Both the position numbers and the translations under genes were made by a program. A stretch of DNA of 7,260 bases from Halanaerobiales bacterium (lineage in GTDB: Bacteria > Bacillota_F > Halanaerobiia > Halanaerobiales > DTU029): the NCBI GenBank assembly GCA_016278415.1, contig JADQBV010000454.1, forward strand, positions 1 to 7,260, written 5' to 3'. The notes under the pieces are model-generated. The model saw only the letters and a list, made by a program, of their open reading frames with translations, had not been told where the DNA came from and ran no database searches. Of this stretch, positions 1 through 5,857 are shown piece after piece; positions within the stretch are counted from its first letter, which is position 1; each line of letters opens with the position of its first letter.

Positions 1-851
1 AGTTGTTTAAGGTGTTCATCATCCCCTATTCTATCAAATTTTCTTGCCTTTTTTAACTTTTCCTCAATATCTGACTTTTGTTCCTTATCAACATCTTTTG
101 TATTTTCTAGATCTTTGTTTTGATCTTTTTTTCTTTTCGCAATAACAATATTACCAGAGATCGACGAATTAAATGTTGGTACTTGTACAATCCCATTATT
201 TTCACTCCACTCAGAAACTTTATTGCATACCTTGATTTTTAATATTTCAGGATATATTTCCTCTTGTTCATTAAAATCTCTTATTGCTTCACTTAAATAA
301 TATGTAAATACACCTTGTTTAAGCCTTTCATCTGGATAAGAAAATCCTTCTTCACGACATGAAGCCATAGTAATCCATCCTGATTCTAGATTATTTAATA
401 TATCTCTTGAAAATTCTTTATAATTTAATATAGATCTTACATCCTGACCTGATCTACATGCATCAAATATTCTAACATTAATTTTACCTTTGTTCCTTAA
501 TAAATCACTTATATCTCTTAAGGCAATTGCAGTACTTTCAATATTACTAATTTCTGTTCTAGGTAAGATCAAATAAGAATCCCCATTTTGATAATGTCCA
601 TGGCCTGCATAATAAAATAAAATCGTATCACCAAATTGTGTTTTTTTTACTAATTCTTCTATATCATCTAAAACTTTTTTGGGAGTAATTTCATCATTTG
701 GATTTAATAATTTGTCTATTACATCTTGTTCCGCAAAATCACAATAATTAATTAGTGTGTCTCGTAATAATTTCACATCATTATGGCAATATGCAGTAGA
801 ATTTGCTTCATTATATTCTTCGCTACCAAGTAAAATTGCAAATCTTTTCAT
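1..851 (-). CDS. caspase-like (peptidase C14) protein, C-terminus cut by window edge
   Basis: The frame runs from ATG at 849-851 to the left edge without a stop: 283 codons visible, C-terminus missing. A strong AGGAGGT (861-867) lies 9 nt before the ATG and fixes the start. The first ~235 residues form a caspase/metacaspase fold: strand AILLGS (5-10), strand TILFYYAGHG (76-85) carrying catalytic His84, and strand VRIFDACRSG (126-135) carrying catalytic Cys132, followed by a GWITMASC strand (158-165). Both dyad residues are in their family context, so an active cysteine endopeptidase is likely; cleavage specificity cannot be read. Residues ~239-283 are rich in Lys, Asp and Glu (hydrophilic linker), so a further domain probably follows beyond the edge. 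No signal peptide is seen; cytoplasmic. Bacterial proteins of this class are often executioners in anti-phage abortive systems. It lies downstream of a NACHT gene on the same strand, with a dead IS between, which suggests but does not prove a shared role. Confidence 0.9.
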   Translation of the reverse strand, partial: MKRFAILLGSEEYNEANSTAYCHNDVKLLRDTLINYCDFAEQDVIDKLLNPNDEITPKKVLDDIEELVKKTQFGDTILFYYAGHGHYQNGDSYLILPRTEISNIESTAIALRDISDLLRNKGKINVRIFDACRSGQDVRSILNYKEFSRDILNNLESGWITMASCREEGFSYPDERLKQGVFTYYLSEAIRDFNEQEEIYPEILKIKVCNKVSEWSENNGIVQVPTFNSSISGNIVIAKRKKDQNKDLENTKDVDKEQKSDIEEKLKKARKFDRIGDDEHLKQ

Positions 852-933
852 TTATTAAGGACCTCCTTGTTTATTTAATAATTAATATCAAAATGTCGCT
901 TAACGTATCCGTATTGCCGAAGTACAGCAGACT

Positions 934-962
934 TAGATAGCTGATATGGAAGCAACTGTCAA
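934..962 (-). promoter_or_regulatory. outward promoter-like site at IS end, facing the caspase gene
   Basis: On the minus strand a perfect TTGACA (-35) is at 957-962, followed by a 17-bp spacer and TATCTA (934-939) as a weak -10 that matches only the first three consensus bases. It points towards the caspase start at 851 and is the best -35 box between the IS and that gene. The -35 lies just inside the right inverted repeat of the insertion sequence, the known position for the outward -35 of IS110/IS1111 elements. Activity in this inserted state is inferred; the poor -10 makes it uncertain. Confidence 0.4.
947..956. repeat. right subterminal inverted repeat of the IS
   Basis: TGGAAGCAAC on the plus strand is the exact reverse complement of GTTGCTTCCA at 2564-2573. 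The two copies bracket the transposase remnant, with 379 nt on the 3' side and 61 nt on the 5' side of the reading frame. It directly abuts the outward TTGACA box at 957-962. A 10-bp match alone could be chance within this window; the position at both IS ends and the adjoining promoter boxes make an IS terminus more likely. Confidence 0.5.
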
Positions 963-1335
963 GCGTTTTTGGGGAAAAAGACCCTTACCTCTTAAGATTC
1001 TTCTCATACAGCCTCTGAATCATTGAATAAAATATATTCCCGTAAATAAACAACTTTACTCTTTGATTGTTTATCGTCTAAACAGATAACACATCCCTCC
1101 GAAGGAATAACTAAATAACTATTTATAGATTGGCAGAGCGGAAATGAAATATTAGATCAGCCTATTGGCGTACTTTGGTTTTAGAGACCATTAAAGCACA
1201 TTATAAAAACGTCCAGGAGCTGCCTTGATCTCTTATACGTACGCTCAGAATTTTAACATCCTAGTGCAAGCTATCTATCAATGTCTCTCCATATCGTTGT
1301 CTAGTTTCCACCTTGCCTAAACTTTAATTTCTTTA
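957..1335 (-). other. IS 3' non-coding end; candidate guide (bridge/seek) RNA region
   Basis: No reading frame of note exists here on either strand. The segment lies between the transposase stop and the right inverted repeat, where IS1111-type elements are known to encode the structured RNA that guides target choice. Visible structure: an 8-bp perfect hairpin ATAAACAA/TTGTTTAT at 1046-1074 with a 13-nt loop, and a 5-bp hairpin at 1094-1107 (TCCCT-CCGA-AGGAA, one wobble pair on the minus strand). These are modest and I cannot assign guide loops. Given the age of the element the RNA may be decayed too. The RNA call is inference from position and family. Confidence 0.3.
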
Positions 1336-2502
1336 TTAACTTTTTATTATGCAATATCTATTATAAAACCAATATTTCTCTATGCAACATGGCTTTTTTT
1401 CTACTTTTCTACTTTTCTCTTTTTTACTCACTACCTGTATTCCTGCTTCCCATATAAAACCCATAAGCTCCCTAGCTATGGCTATGATTACTACTTGATT
1501 GAGGTTTACCACGTCCTGACAGACGCCAGCATTTCTTGTGTAACCTTCTCTGGGCTCTCCAGGAAATATCTTTAATCACCGGGGATAATCCCTTCTGTCT
1601 TTTATTAATTGCATAGCTTACTTTCGGCTTCAGCTTATAGTTTTGACATGTCGCAATTATGACCCTTCTTAGATGAGTATTACCTGCCTTGGTAATTTTT
1701 CCATTACCACTTGAGTGTTCTGAGGGGATAACCCCTAAATAAGACATAAATTACTGGGGTTTTGAAATCCGCCTGATATCTCCTATTTCACAGGCAATAG
1801 AGGCTACTGTAATTGTATCAATACCCCGGAAACCTTTTAAAGCTTTAATGAATTCTTTTGAGAACATGTAGGAACATATTTCTCAATAGTTTTATCAAAT
1901 CGCTTAACCTGTAGTCTGACCTGGTCATAATTCTGCAGATATTCCTGCAAAACTAAGGATTGAGTTTCATTATTAATCAATCTAACCACTGACGATAAGC
2001 TACTGGGCCAGGAATTGATATCTCCTGGTTTGATGATATTATTCCGTAATAGAAATTGCTTGATTCTGTTCTTTGCTCTTGTAAGGTCACTTACCACTCT
2101 TTCCCTGGCAAGTACCAAATCCCGATGAGCTTCGTTTTCTCTGTCAGGAACCAGATAAATGTAAGTTCATTACTTCTTAATAGACTTGTTAACTTTTTGG
2201 AATCGCGTCGGTCAGTTTTTATCCGGTTTCCTGGTTTTCCTGGGAATAAGTGAAGATGCAGCAACATTACACTCTATACCTACATCTTTAAGATGACGGT
2301 ATATGGTATAACCGCAAGAACTTGCTTCGTAACAAACTTTGAGATTGTCCACTTGATCAAATATGAATAAAACCTTCTTTAATGTTGTTATATTATACTT
2401 GATACTAACATAGATCTTGATTTCATCAGCATATCCTTTTACCCTGGCAATAGTAATTGTTTCTTTATGGACATCCAATCCAAAAAATGTGGTGTTTAAC
2501 AT
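1336..2502 (-). pseudogene. IS110-family DEDD transposase, broken by four frameshifts and one stop
   Basis: The full frame-corrected gene is ~389 codons, normal for the family. It starts at ATG 2500-2502 (GGAG 10 nt upstream) with FFGLDVHKETI, which contains the first catalytic Asp; the family Glu is in VCYEASSCGY. Frameshift 1 lies at an AAAA run (2235-2238), after which TDRRDSKKL supplies the last acidic pair. Frameshift 2 lies near 2155-2165, before VPDRENEAHRDLVLARERVV and the DLTRAKNRIKQFLLR segment. Frameshift 3 lies near 1850-1870, before ALKGFRGIDTITVASIACEIGD. A TAA at 1751-1753 replaces a sense codon between SKPQ and FMSYLGV. The C-terminal domain SSGNGKITKAGNTHLRRVI carries the conserved Ser region. 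Frameshift 4 lies near 1495-1500, after which QVVIIAIARELMGF continues to the TAA at 1336-1338. All family motifs survive in pieces, so the gene was once functional but now is not. Confidence 0.92.
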
Positions 2503-2563
2503 GGCAACCGCACTCCTTTTATTTGATACTTTATTTTGATCATAAACTCTTTAATATCCTGCG

Positions 2564-2578
2564 GTTGCTTCCACTATA
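2564..2578. repeat. left subterminal inverted repeat of the IS with inward -10 box
   Basis: GTTGCTTCCA (2564-2573) is the inverted mate of 947-956. Overlapping it on the minus strand is TATAGT (2573-2578), five of six bases of a -10 box, directed towards the transposase start at 2502. Joined to the right end in a circular intermediate, the TTGACA of the right end would sit 10 bp of repeat plus about 7 bp of terminal sequence away, the correct promoter spacing. A second short inverted repeat, GCAACCGC (2504-2511) / GCGGTTGC (2561-2568), overlaps this site and could fold the transposase leader. Confidence 0.45.
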
Positions 2579-2661
2579 TCTCTTATCTTGGTCTGCTGGA
2601 TTTGTAAGAAATGACGGAGGAATGAAATCGCAATATATTGTTATCTGAAGTTTGAATCCTT

Positions 2662-4581
2662 TTACAACCCCAGCAATAAATAATCTTCCCTTATTTCTTT
2701 CTCAAACTGTTTTTCCATCTTATTTTTTACTTTTTTGCACTTTTCAAAATTAAATATTATGTCATTTTGTTTACATAAAGCAGCATTAACTTGAGAAAAA
2801 TATTCGTCCTTATTAATATGAAGATTAGGGTCATCATTTATTTCCAAATAATCCAGCTTAGGTAAATTAAATTTAACCTTTTCATATTTTATTTTATTAA
2901 CAAATTCTTCCCTTTTATTATATAACATAGGTAATAATGGTAAATAAAATTCTCCTTCATAAATAATTGTATATGAGATTTCAAGATTAATAGTTCTATG
3001 AATTGCAATATGAGTTGGATTGTCTGAAAAGAAAGATTTTACCTCTTTCATTACTCTTTCAAAATCTGATGTAAATGAAGATTTATCTTCATCAATTTTA
3101 TCAACTTTTATAATAATGTTTTTCCCAAAAGTTAATTGTCTCCTTTTATCTATTTCCTCTTTTTTTACATTTTCAAAATCTTTTTGATAAGAATTATTAA
3201 AATGTTCTATAAATTTATTAGCTAAGTCATAGATTATTACTTTTTTAAAAGTAGGATAATCTATGTCATAATATAAATCTAATACATTTAGATAGTTATC
3301 ACATTTTTCGTATAATTTTTTTATTATTTTTCCCTTATTATTATTAGTATCTAAGTGAATAAATCGAGCTGCAAAATACTCTTGGATAGATTTATGAGAC
3401 CATCTATAGTAATTTCCATCTTTAACAAACAGTGGAACCTTGCGAGTTAAGTCTTTGAAAAAGGCGTTTGCATTAAAATCGACTCTCCAAACGTTATCTT
3501 TAGATTGATTAATCAATTCAATAAGATTATCTTTATCAAACTCTATTTTCCCTTGTTTTAATGTTATAAATCCTAATTTTCTTAATACTTTATTAAAATC
3601 ATCAATATCTAGTTTACTGTATTTTTCATTTGTAAATGAACTCCCTTTAGTTAGATCATGTTCCTCAAATAAAGCATCATATACTTGTCTATAAAATATA
3701 TGTTTTTTATAGGGAATCTTAGATTTATACTCATAAGCTTTATATACTAGTGATACTAGTAACGGACTGCTTAGAAATTCTTCAATATTTCTAAAGGTAA
3801 AATCCTTCTCAATTTGTTTAATAAGCCTTTCAGAAAGTTCACCATTATTATCATATTTTTTTATTAAATTAAATGCCCCTTGTTTGTCTAGAGGCTCTAT
3901 TTTAAAAGCTTGAAAGTCTCCAAAAGAAGATAAAGCGGGTTCAGGTCTTGAAGAAATTACAAACAAATTATTATTAGCTTTTGCTATAAATTGCTCCAAA
4001 TCCTCAGTAACATTTCTTCTTTCTTCAAAAGGAATTTCATCATAACCGTCAAAAAAGAATATAAAGTCTCCCCTTTTTATAAGTGCTATTATAAAATCTT
4101 TATTTATTTCTTCATCTATAGGATTTAAGCTTTCGCAAATAAAATCTAAAATACTTTTACTTTTCGATAACTTTCTTAATTGTATAAAAATAGGAATTCC
4201 ATGCTCACCTTTAATACTAGACAAAAATAACCATTTTAAAATAGTGGATTTTCCCATTCCTGCTGTATCTTTAATTAATACTTTTTTATATTTTGGAATA
4301 AAATCATCATTATATTTATTAGTATCAAATATAGTTTCTTCCTCGCTATCTAATTTAACTTTTAATGGTAAGTATAAATCTTCAATATTTTTTTGTTGAT
4401 TTTTAAATACAATAGTATCCATAGTAGAATATTTCTCATATGCTCTACACAAATATTCCTTAAATCTATTCTCAAAATAATGAGCCACTAACTCTTTGTC
4501 CAATTTCAATTCTTTCCTAACTTCTTCTAATTTAGGTTTAACATATACATCTACAATTGATTTAACCAAAACACTTATCAT
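2662..4581 (-). CDS. NACHT-domain STAND NTPase (bacterial NLR-like protein)
   Basis: This is a complete 639-residue gene. AGGAGG (4590-4595) ahead of ATG 4579-4581 decides the start. Residues 1-85 are a helical N-terminal part without a recognisable effector domain. The NACHT ATPase follows: P-loop DTAGMGKST (105-113, with Asp where the first P-loop Gly is usual), Walker B FIFFFDGYDE (173-182) with the NACHT-type acidic residues Asp178, Asp181 and Glu182, and sensor-1-like FVISSRPE (207-214). SSPLLVSLVY (271-280) and the winged-helix hallmark RWSHKSIQEYFAARF (393-407) follow. Residues ~430-639 are a charged C-terminal region I do not recognise; no leucine-rich or TPR repeats are evident, and this is where a sensor would be expected. 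STAND NTPases switch by ATP-driven oligomerisation, and bacterial NACHT proteins include proven anti-phage defence proteins. No membrane segment is seen; cytoplasmic. The nearest same-strand partner downstream is the caspase-like gene beyond the dead IS. The specific trigger and output are unknown. Confidence 0.92.
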   Translation of the reverse strand: MISVLVKSIVDVYVKPKLEEVRKELKLDKELVAHYFENRFKEYLCRAYEKYSTMDTIVFKNQQKNIEDLYLPLKVKLDSEEETIFDTNKYNDDFIPKYKKVLIKDTAGMGKSTILKWLFLSSIKGEHGIPIFIQLRKLSKSKSILDFICESLNPIDEEINKDFIIALIKRGDFIFFFDGYDEIPFEERRNVTEDLEQFIAKANNNLFVISSRPEPALSSFGDFQAFKIEPLDKQGAFNLIKKYDNNGELSERLIKQIEKDFTFRNIEEFLSSPLLVSLVYKAYEYKSKIPYKKHIFYRQVYDALFEEHDLTKGSSFTNEKYSKLDIDDFNKVLRKLGFITLKQGKIEFDKDNLIELINQSKDNVWRVDFNANAFFKDLTRKVPLFVKDGNYYRWSHKSIQEYFAARFIHLDTNNNKGKIIKKLYEKCDNYLNVLDLYYDIDYPTFKKVIIYDLANKFIEHFNNSYQKDFENVKKEEIDKRRQLTFGKNIIIKVDKIDEDKSSFTSDFERVMKEVKSFFSDNPTHIAIHRTINLEISYTIIYEGEFYLPLLPMLYNKREEFVNKIKYEKVKFNLPKLDYLEINDDPNLHINKDEYFSQVNAALCKQNDIIFNFEKCKKVKNKMEKQFEKEIREDYLLLGL

Positions 4582-4645
4582 TGGTATATTCCTCCTTTAT
4601 ATTTTTAATTATTTATTTATTATTCAGTAATTAAATAACTTAGTA

Positions 4646-4674
4646 ATTATAAATATCTTGATTCAAATTTTGAA
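4646..4674 (-). promoter_or_regulatory. sigma-A-type promoter of the NACHT gene
   Basis: On the minus strand TTCAAA (-35; 4669-4674) and a perfect TATAAT (-10; 4646-4651) are separated by exactly 17 bp. Transcription would begin near 4639, giving a leader of about 58 nt to the ATG at 4581, with the ribosome site at 4590-4595. The -10 is perfect and the -35 matches four of six bases. In such AT-rich DNA chance -10 boxes are common, so confidence rests on the spacing and position. Confidence 0.55.
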
Positions 4675-4675
4675 T
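4661..4675. promoter_or_regulatory. palindromic operator-like site over the NACHT -35 box
   Basis: ATTCAAA-T-TTTGAAT is a perfect 7-bp inverted repeat around one central base. It covers the whole -35 hexamer and part of the spacer of the predicted NACHT promoter. A dimeric regulator bound here would block polymerase. No regulator gene is seen in the window, so any repressor would be encoded elsewhere. The AT-rich composition raises the chance of a coincidental palindrome. Confidence 0.35.
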
Positions 4676-5093
4676 AACTATATTTTTACGAACTTAATGA
4701 CGTAAACCTCACCTAATATATAATTGTCTATGAAATGAATTACTCCTTCATAAAATTAATTATTTTTACAAAAAATAACAAAATAATATTACAATGGACA
4801 ACATAGAATAATAATCAAAGTCTCTCCGCAAATTGCCTACTGGTAGATTTCTAGGCCGTATTAAGTCCTATATTATTTATTATATAACTAATACAAGCAA
4901 GGGCGCGGAAAAGCATAACAGAGTATAAATTACGAGTCTACATAATCAAACAATAATTGATGAATCCATTAAGTAAATACTCTCGAAAATAAATATTAAA
5001 AATTGACTACTAATTTGACATCAACGCCAATTTATTTAGGTAAATCTATATTTTAAATAGATTAAATACTAAAATAATAAAGCTTGTTATATC

Positions 5094-5102
5094 TGGTATA
5101 AT
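5094..5102 (+). promoter_or_regulatory. extended -10 promoter-like site without a downstream gene
   Basis: TGG followed by a perfect TATAAT (5097-5102) forms an extended -10 element on the plus strand. No convincing -35 exists at 16-18 bp upstream. No open reading frame with a ribosome site follows before the tRNA fragment, so it could be chance, a relic of a lost gene, or the start of a short RNA ending at the C-rich tract near 5290. Confidence 0.2.
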
Positions 5103-5245
5103 AGTACTATATTATGTAGTTTTAATCCACAAATCCTAGATCATATAGTGTTTAACTGTCTGTGAGTATAAGAGATTTGGACATTAAAATTTCTTATAAT
5201 ATATTATTAATAGAAGGACGATCTTAATTAAGGAATCCTAGAAAA

Positions 5246-5290
5246 GTAGGACCCAAATTGGTCCCCCTACCCCCTACCTCCTACCTTTTT
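5246..5290 (+). repeat. C-rich tandem heptamers with hairpin and T-run
   Basis: Three tandem 7-mers CCCCCTA (5263-5269), CCCCCTA (5270-5276) and CCTCCTA (5277-5283), then CC and TTTTT, stand out in very AT-rich surroundings. Just before them GGACC (5249-5253) pairs with GGTCC (5260-5264), and GTAGG (5246-5250) can pair with either following CCTAC. A GC-rich stem followed by a T-run resembles an intrinsic terminator for plus-strand transcripts. The minus strand is a four-run G tract that could form a two- or mixed-tetrad quadruplex. Function unknown. Confidence 0.45.
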
Positions 5291-5305
5291 CGCAAGCTTA
5301 TGTCT

Positions 5306-5327
5306 TTTGACAGCTATTTGACAGCTA
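5306..5327. repeat. perfect tandem repeat of an 11-mer near the tRNA scar
   Basis: TTTGACAGCTA occurs twice head to tail (5306-5316 and 5317-5327), about 130 bp inside the tRNA-Leu fragment. Short direct repeats at this distance from an attachment core are what tyrosine recombinases use as arm-type binding sites, so that is the leading idea. The repeat itself is certain; the role is inferred. It also encodes part of a short plus-strand frame (ATG at 5300-5302, ~35 codons) that has no ribosome site and is not called a gene. Confidence 0.5.
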
Positions 5328-5453
5328 AACGAATTAAAAAGCCTTTTATAAGATTAAATGCATTGGAAATTAATAGAAGGAAAAACACTATGGTTACCAA
5401 CATATAGGAAAGGATAATGCCATAATACAATAGATTAAATGAACATTTGATAA

Positions 5454-5509
5454 TTCAGGGTCATGTGACCGCAAGTTACGTGAGAGTTCGAATCTCTCCT
5501 TCAGCACCA
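5454..5509 (+). tRNA. 3' fragment of a tRNA-Leu gene (probable attachment-site scar)
   Basis: The segment holds anticodon loop TTCAGGG (5454-5460, anticodon CAG), the 3' anticodon-stem strand, and a long variable arm with GTGAC/GTTAC pairing around CGCAA. The T-arm GAGAG-TTCGAAT-CTCTC is perfect, and the acceptor strand CTTCAGC and ACCA end at 5509. The large variable arm marks a class II tRNA and the anticodon reads leucine. The 5' half is missing: no GCTGAAG acceptor strand or D-arm lies upstream, and the bases before the loop do not form the 5' anticodon stem. Integrating elements that enter tRNA genes leave exactly such a 3' duplicate at one end, with the intact tRNA at the other. On this strand the element should lie upstream, that is to the left, and include the NACHT and caspase genes. 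Confidence 0.85.
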
Positions 5510-5579
5510 TTTTTATATGATATGATAAATTTTACAGTCCTTTTGTATATCTATATAATCCGACTACAAATAAAATAGC

Positions 5580-5617
5580 ATACATGATTATTTGCTCTTT
5601 TTTAGCTAGTCATGTAT
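5580..5617. repeat. 8-bp inverted repeat ATACATGA/TCATGTAT
   Basis: ATACATGA (5580-5587) and its exact reverse complement TCATGTAT (5610-5617) are separated by 22 bp that contains a six-T run. It lies about 70 bp outside the tRNA fragment. It could be a weak hairpin in a transcript or a binding site; there is no clear T-tail on either side, so a terminator call is not supported. Confidence 0.35.
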
Positions 5618-5827
5618 CCCGATTAACTCGTACAAAAACTATAAAAGTGGGGGTTATTTTAATTTACCTGAACTGTAACATCTACTTCAAACTTTCTGGC
5701 TAAGTCTATTGCTGTTATCATCTTATTTCTGTTTTTATATCTATCATTCGCCAAGAGACAGAAACATATTAATAACTATTTATTAATGAGAATGCCTTTA
5801 CTACAATTTTTCTACAACGAAGAAAAT

Positions 5828-5857
5828 TAAAACTGAAGGCAGTAGCCTCCAGTTTTA
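5828..5857 (-). terminator. intrinsic terminator downstream of the GGDEF gene
   Basis: AAAACTG/CAGTTTT and AGGC/GCCT form a nearly perfect stem (one A·C mismatch) around a 4-nt loop AGTA, with one further T-A pair at the base. On the minus strand the stem ends in CAGTTTT followed by AATTTT, suiting leftward transcripts from the GGDEF gene whose stop is ~150 bp before. It is nearly symmetrical and could also stop rightward transcription. Confidence 0.7.

Larger units (their letters stand above)
943..2582 (-). mobile_element. decayed IS110-family insertion sequence, IS1111-like architecture
   Basis: The element consists of a broken DEDD transposase (1336-2502), a short leader (~80 bp) and a long non-coding 3' end (~390 bp). 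A 10-bp inverted repeat TGGAAGCAAC occurs at 947-956 and, inverted, at 2564-2573. The ends given are estimates, placed a few bases outside these subterminal repeats so that a circle junction would give 17-bp -35/-10 spacing. A short 5' end, long 3' non-coding end and subterminal inverted repeats are typical of the IS1111 subgroup rather than classic IS110. No target duplication is expected in this family and none was seen. It sits about 80 bp past the NACHT stop codon and separates NACHT from the caspase gene. With its transposase destroyed it cannot move by itself. Confidence 0.7.
4680..5453. other. gene-poor AT-rich stretch between NACHT gene and tRNA scar
   Basis: I see no credible protein gene on either strand over ~770 bp; frames are short and lack ribosome sites. 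Contents are an isolated extended -10 promoter (5094-5102), a 12-bp direct repeat TTAATAGAAGGA (5207-5218 and 5370-5381) resembling a ribosome-site leader, a C-rich tract (5263-5285) and a tandem 11-mer (5306-5327). Its place just inside a putative attachment site suggests the terminal non-coding zone of an integrated element, perhaps after deletion of genes. No integrase gene or clear integrase fragment was found. Confidence 0.6.

Noticed and set aside
1128..1141. TTGGCAGAGCGG resembling a tRNA D-arm, possible missing 5' half of tRNA-Leu
   Set aside because: No acceptor strand GCTGAAG or anticodon stem surrounds it; it lies within the IS 3' end. Chance match.
2056..2253. Plus-strand open frame of 65 codons opposite the transposase remnant
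   Set aside because: Antisense shadow of the transposase pseudogene; the minus-strand frame carries the family motifs.
2457..2648. Plus-strand open frame of 63 codons at the IS left end
   Set aside because: Overlaps the transposase start and IS end on the other strand, has no ribosome site and encodes no recognisable motif.
2600..2650. GGAGGAATG on the plus strand looking like a ribosome site plus start codon
   Set aside because: The frame closes after six codons; coincidental.
5300..5404. Plus-strand frame of ~35 codons across the tandem 11-mer (MSFDSYLTAKRIKKP...)
   Set aside because: It has no ribosome site, and part of it is made by the tandem repeat. No family resemblance strong enough to call an integrase tail.
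4680..5453. CRISPR array or integrase gene in the gene-poor stretch
   Set aside because: No regularly spaced repeats of CRISPR size and no frame with recombinase motifs; only isolated short repeats occur.
5659..5721. Minus-strand 20-codon frame beginning MITAIDLARKFEVDV, faintly like an HPr segment
   Set aside because: It has no ribosome site and the upstream frame is full of stops. The resemblance is to a short segment only, not enough to call a gene or a relic.
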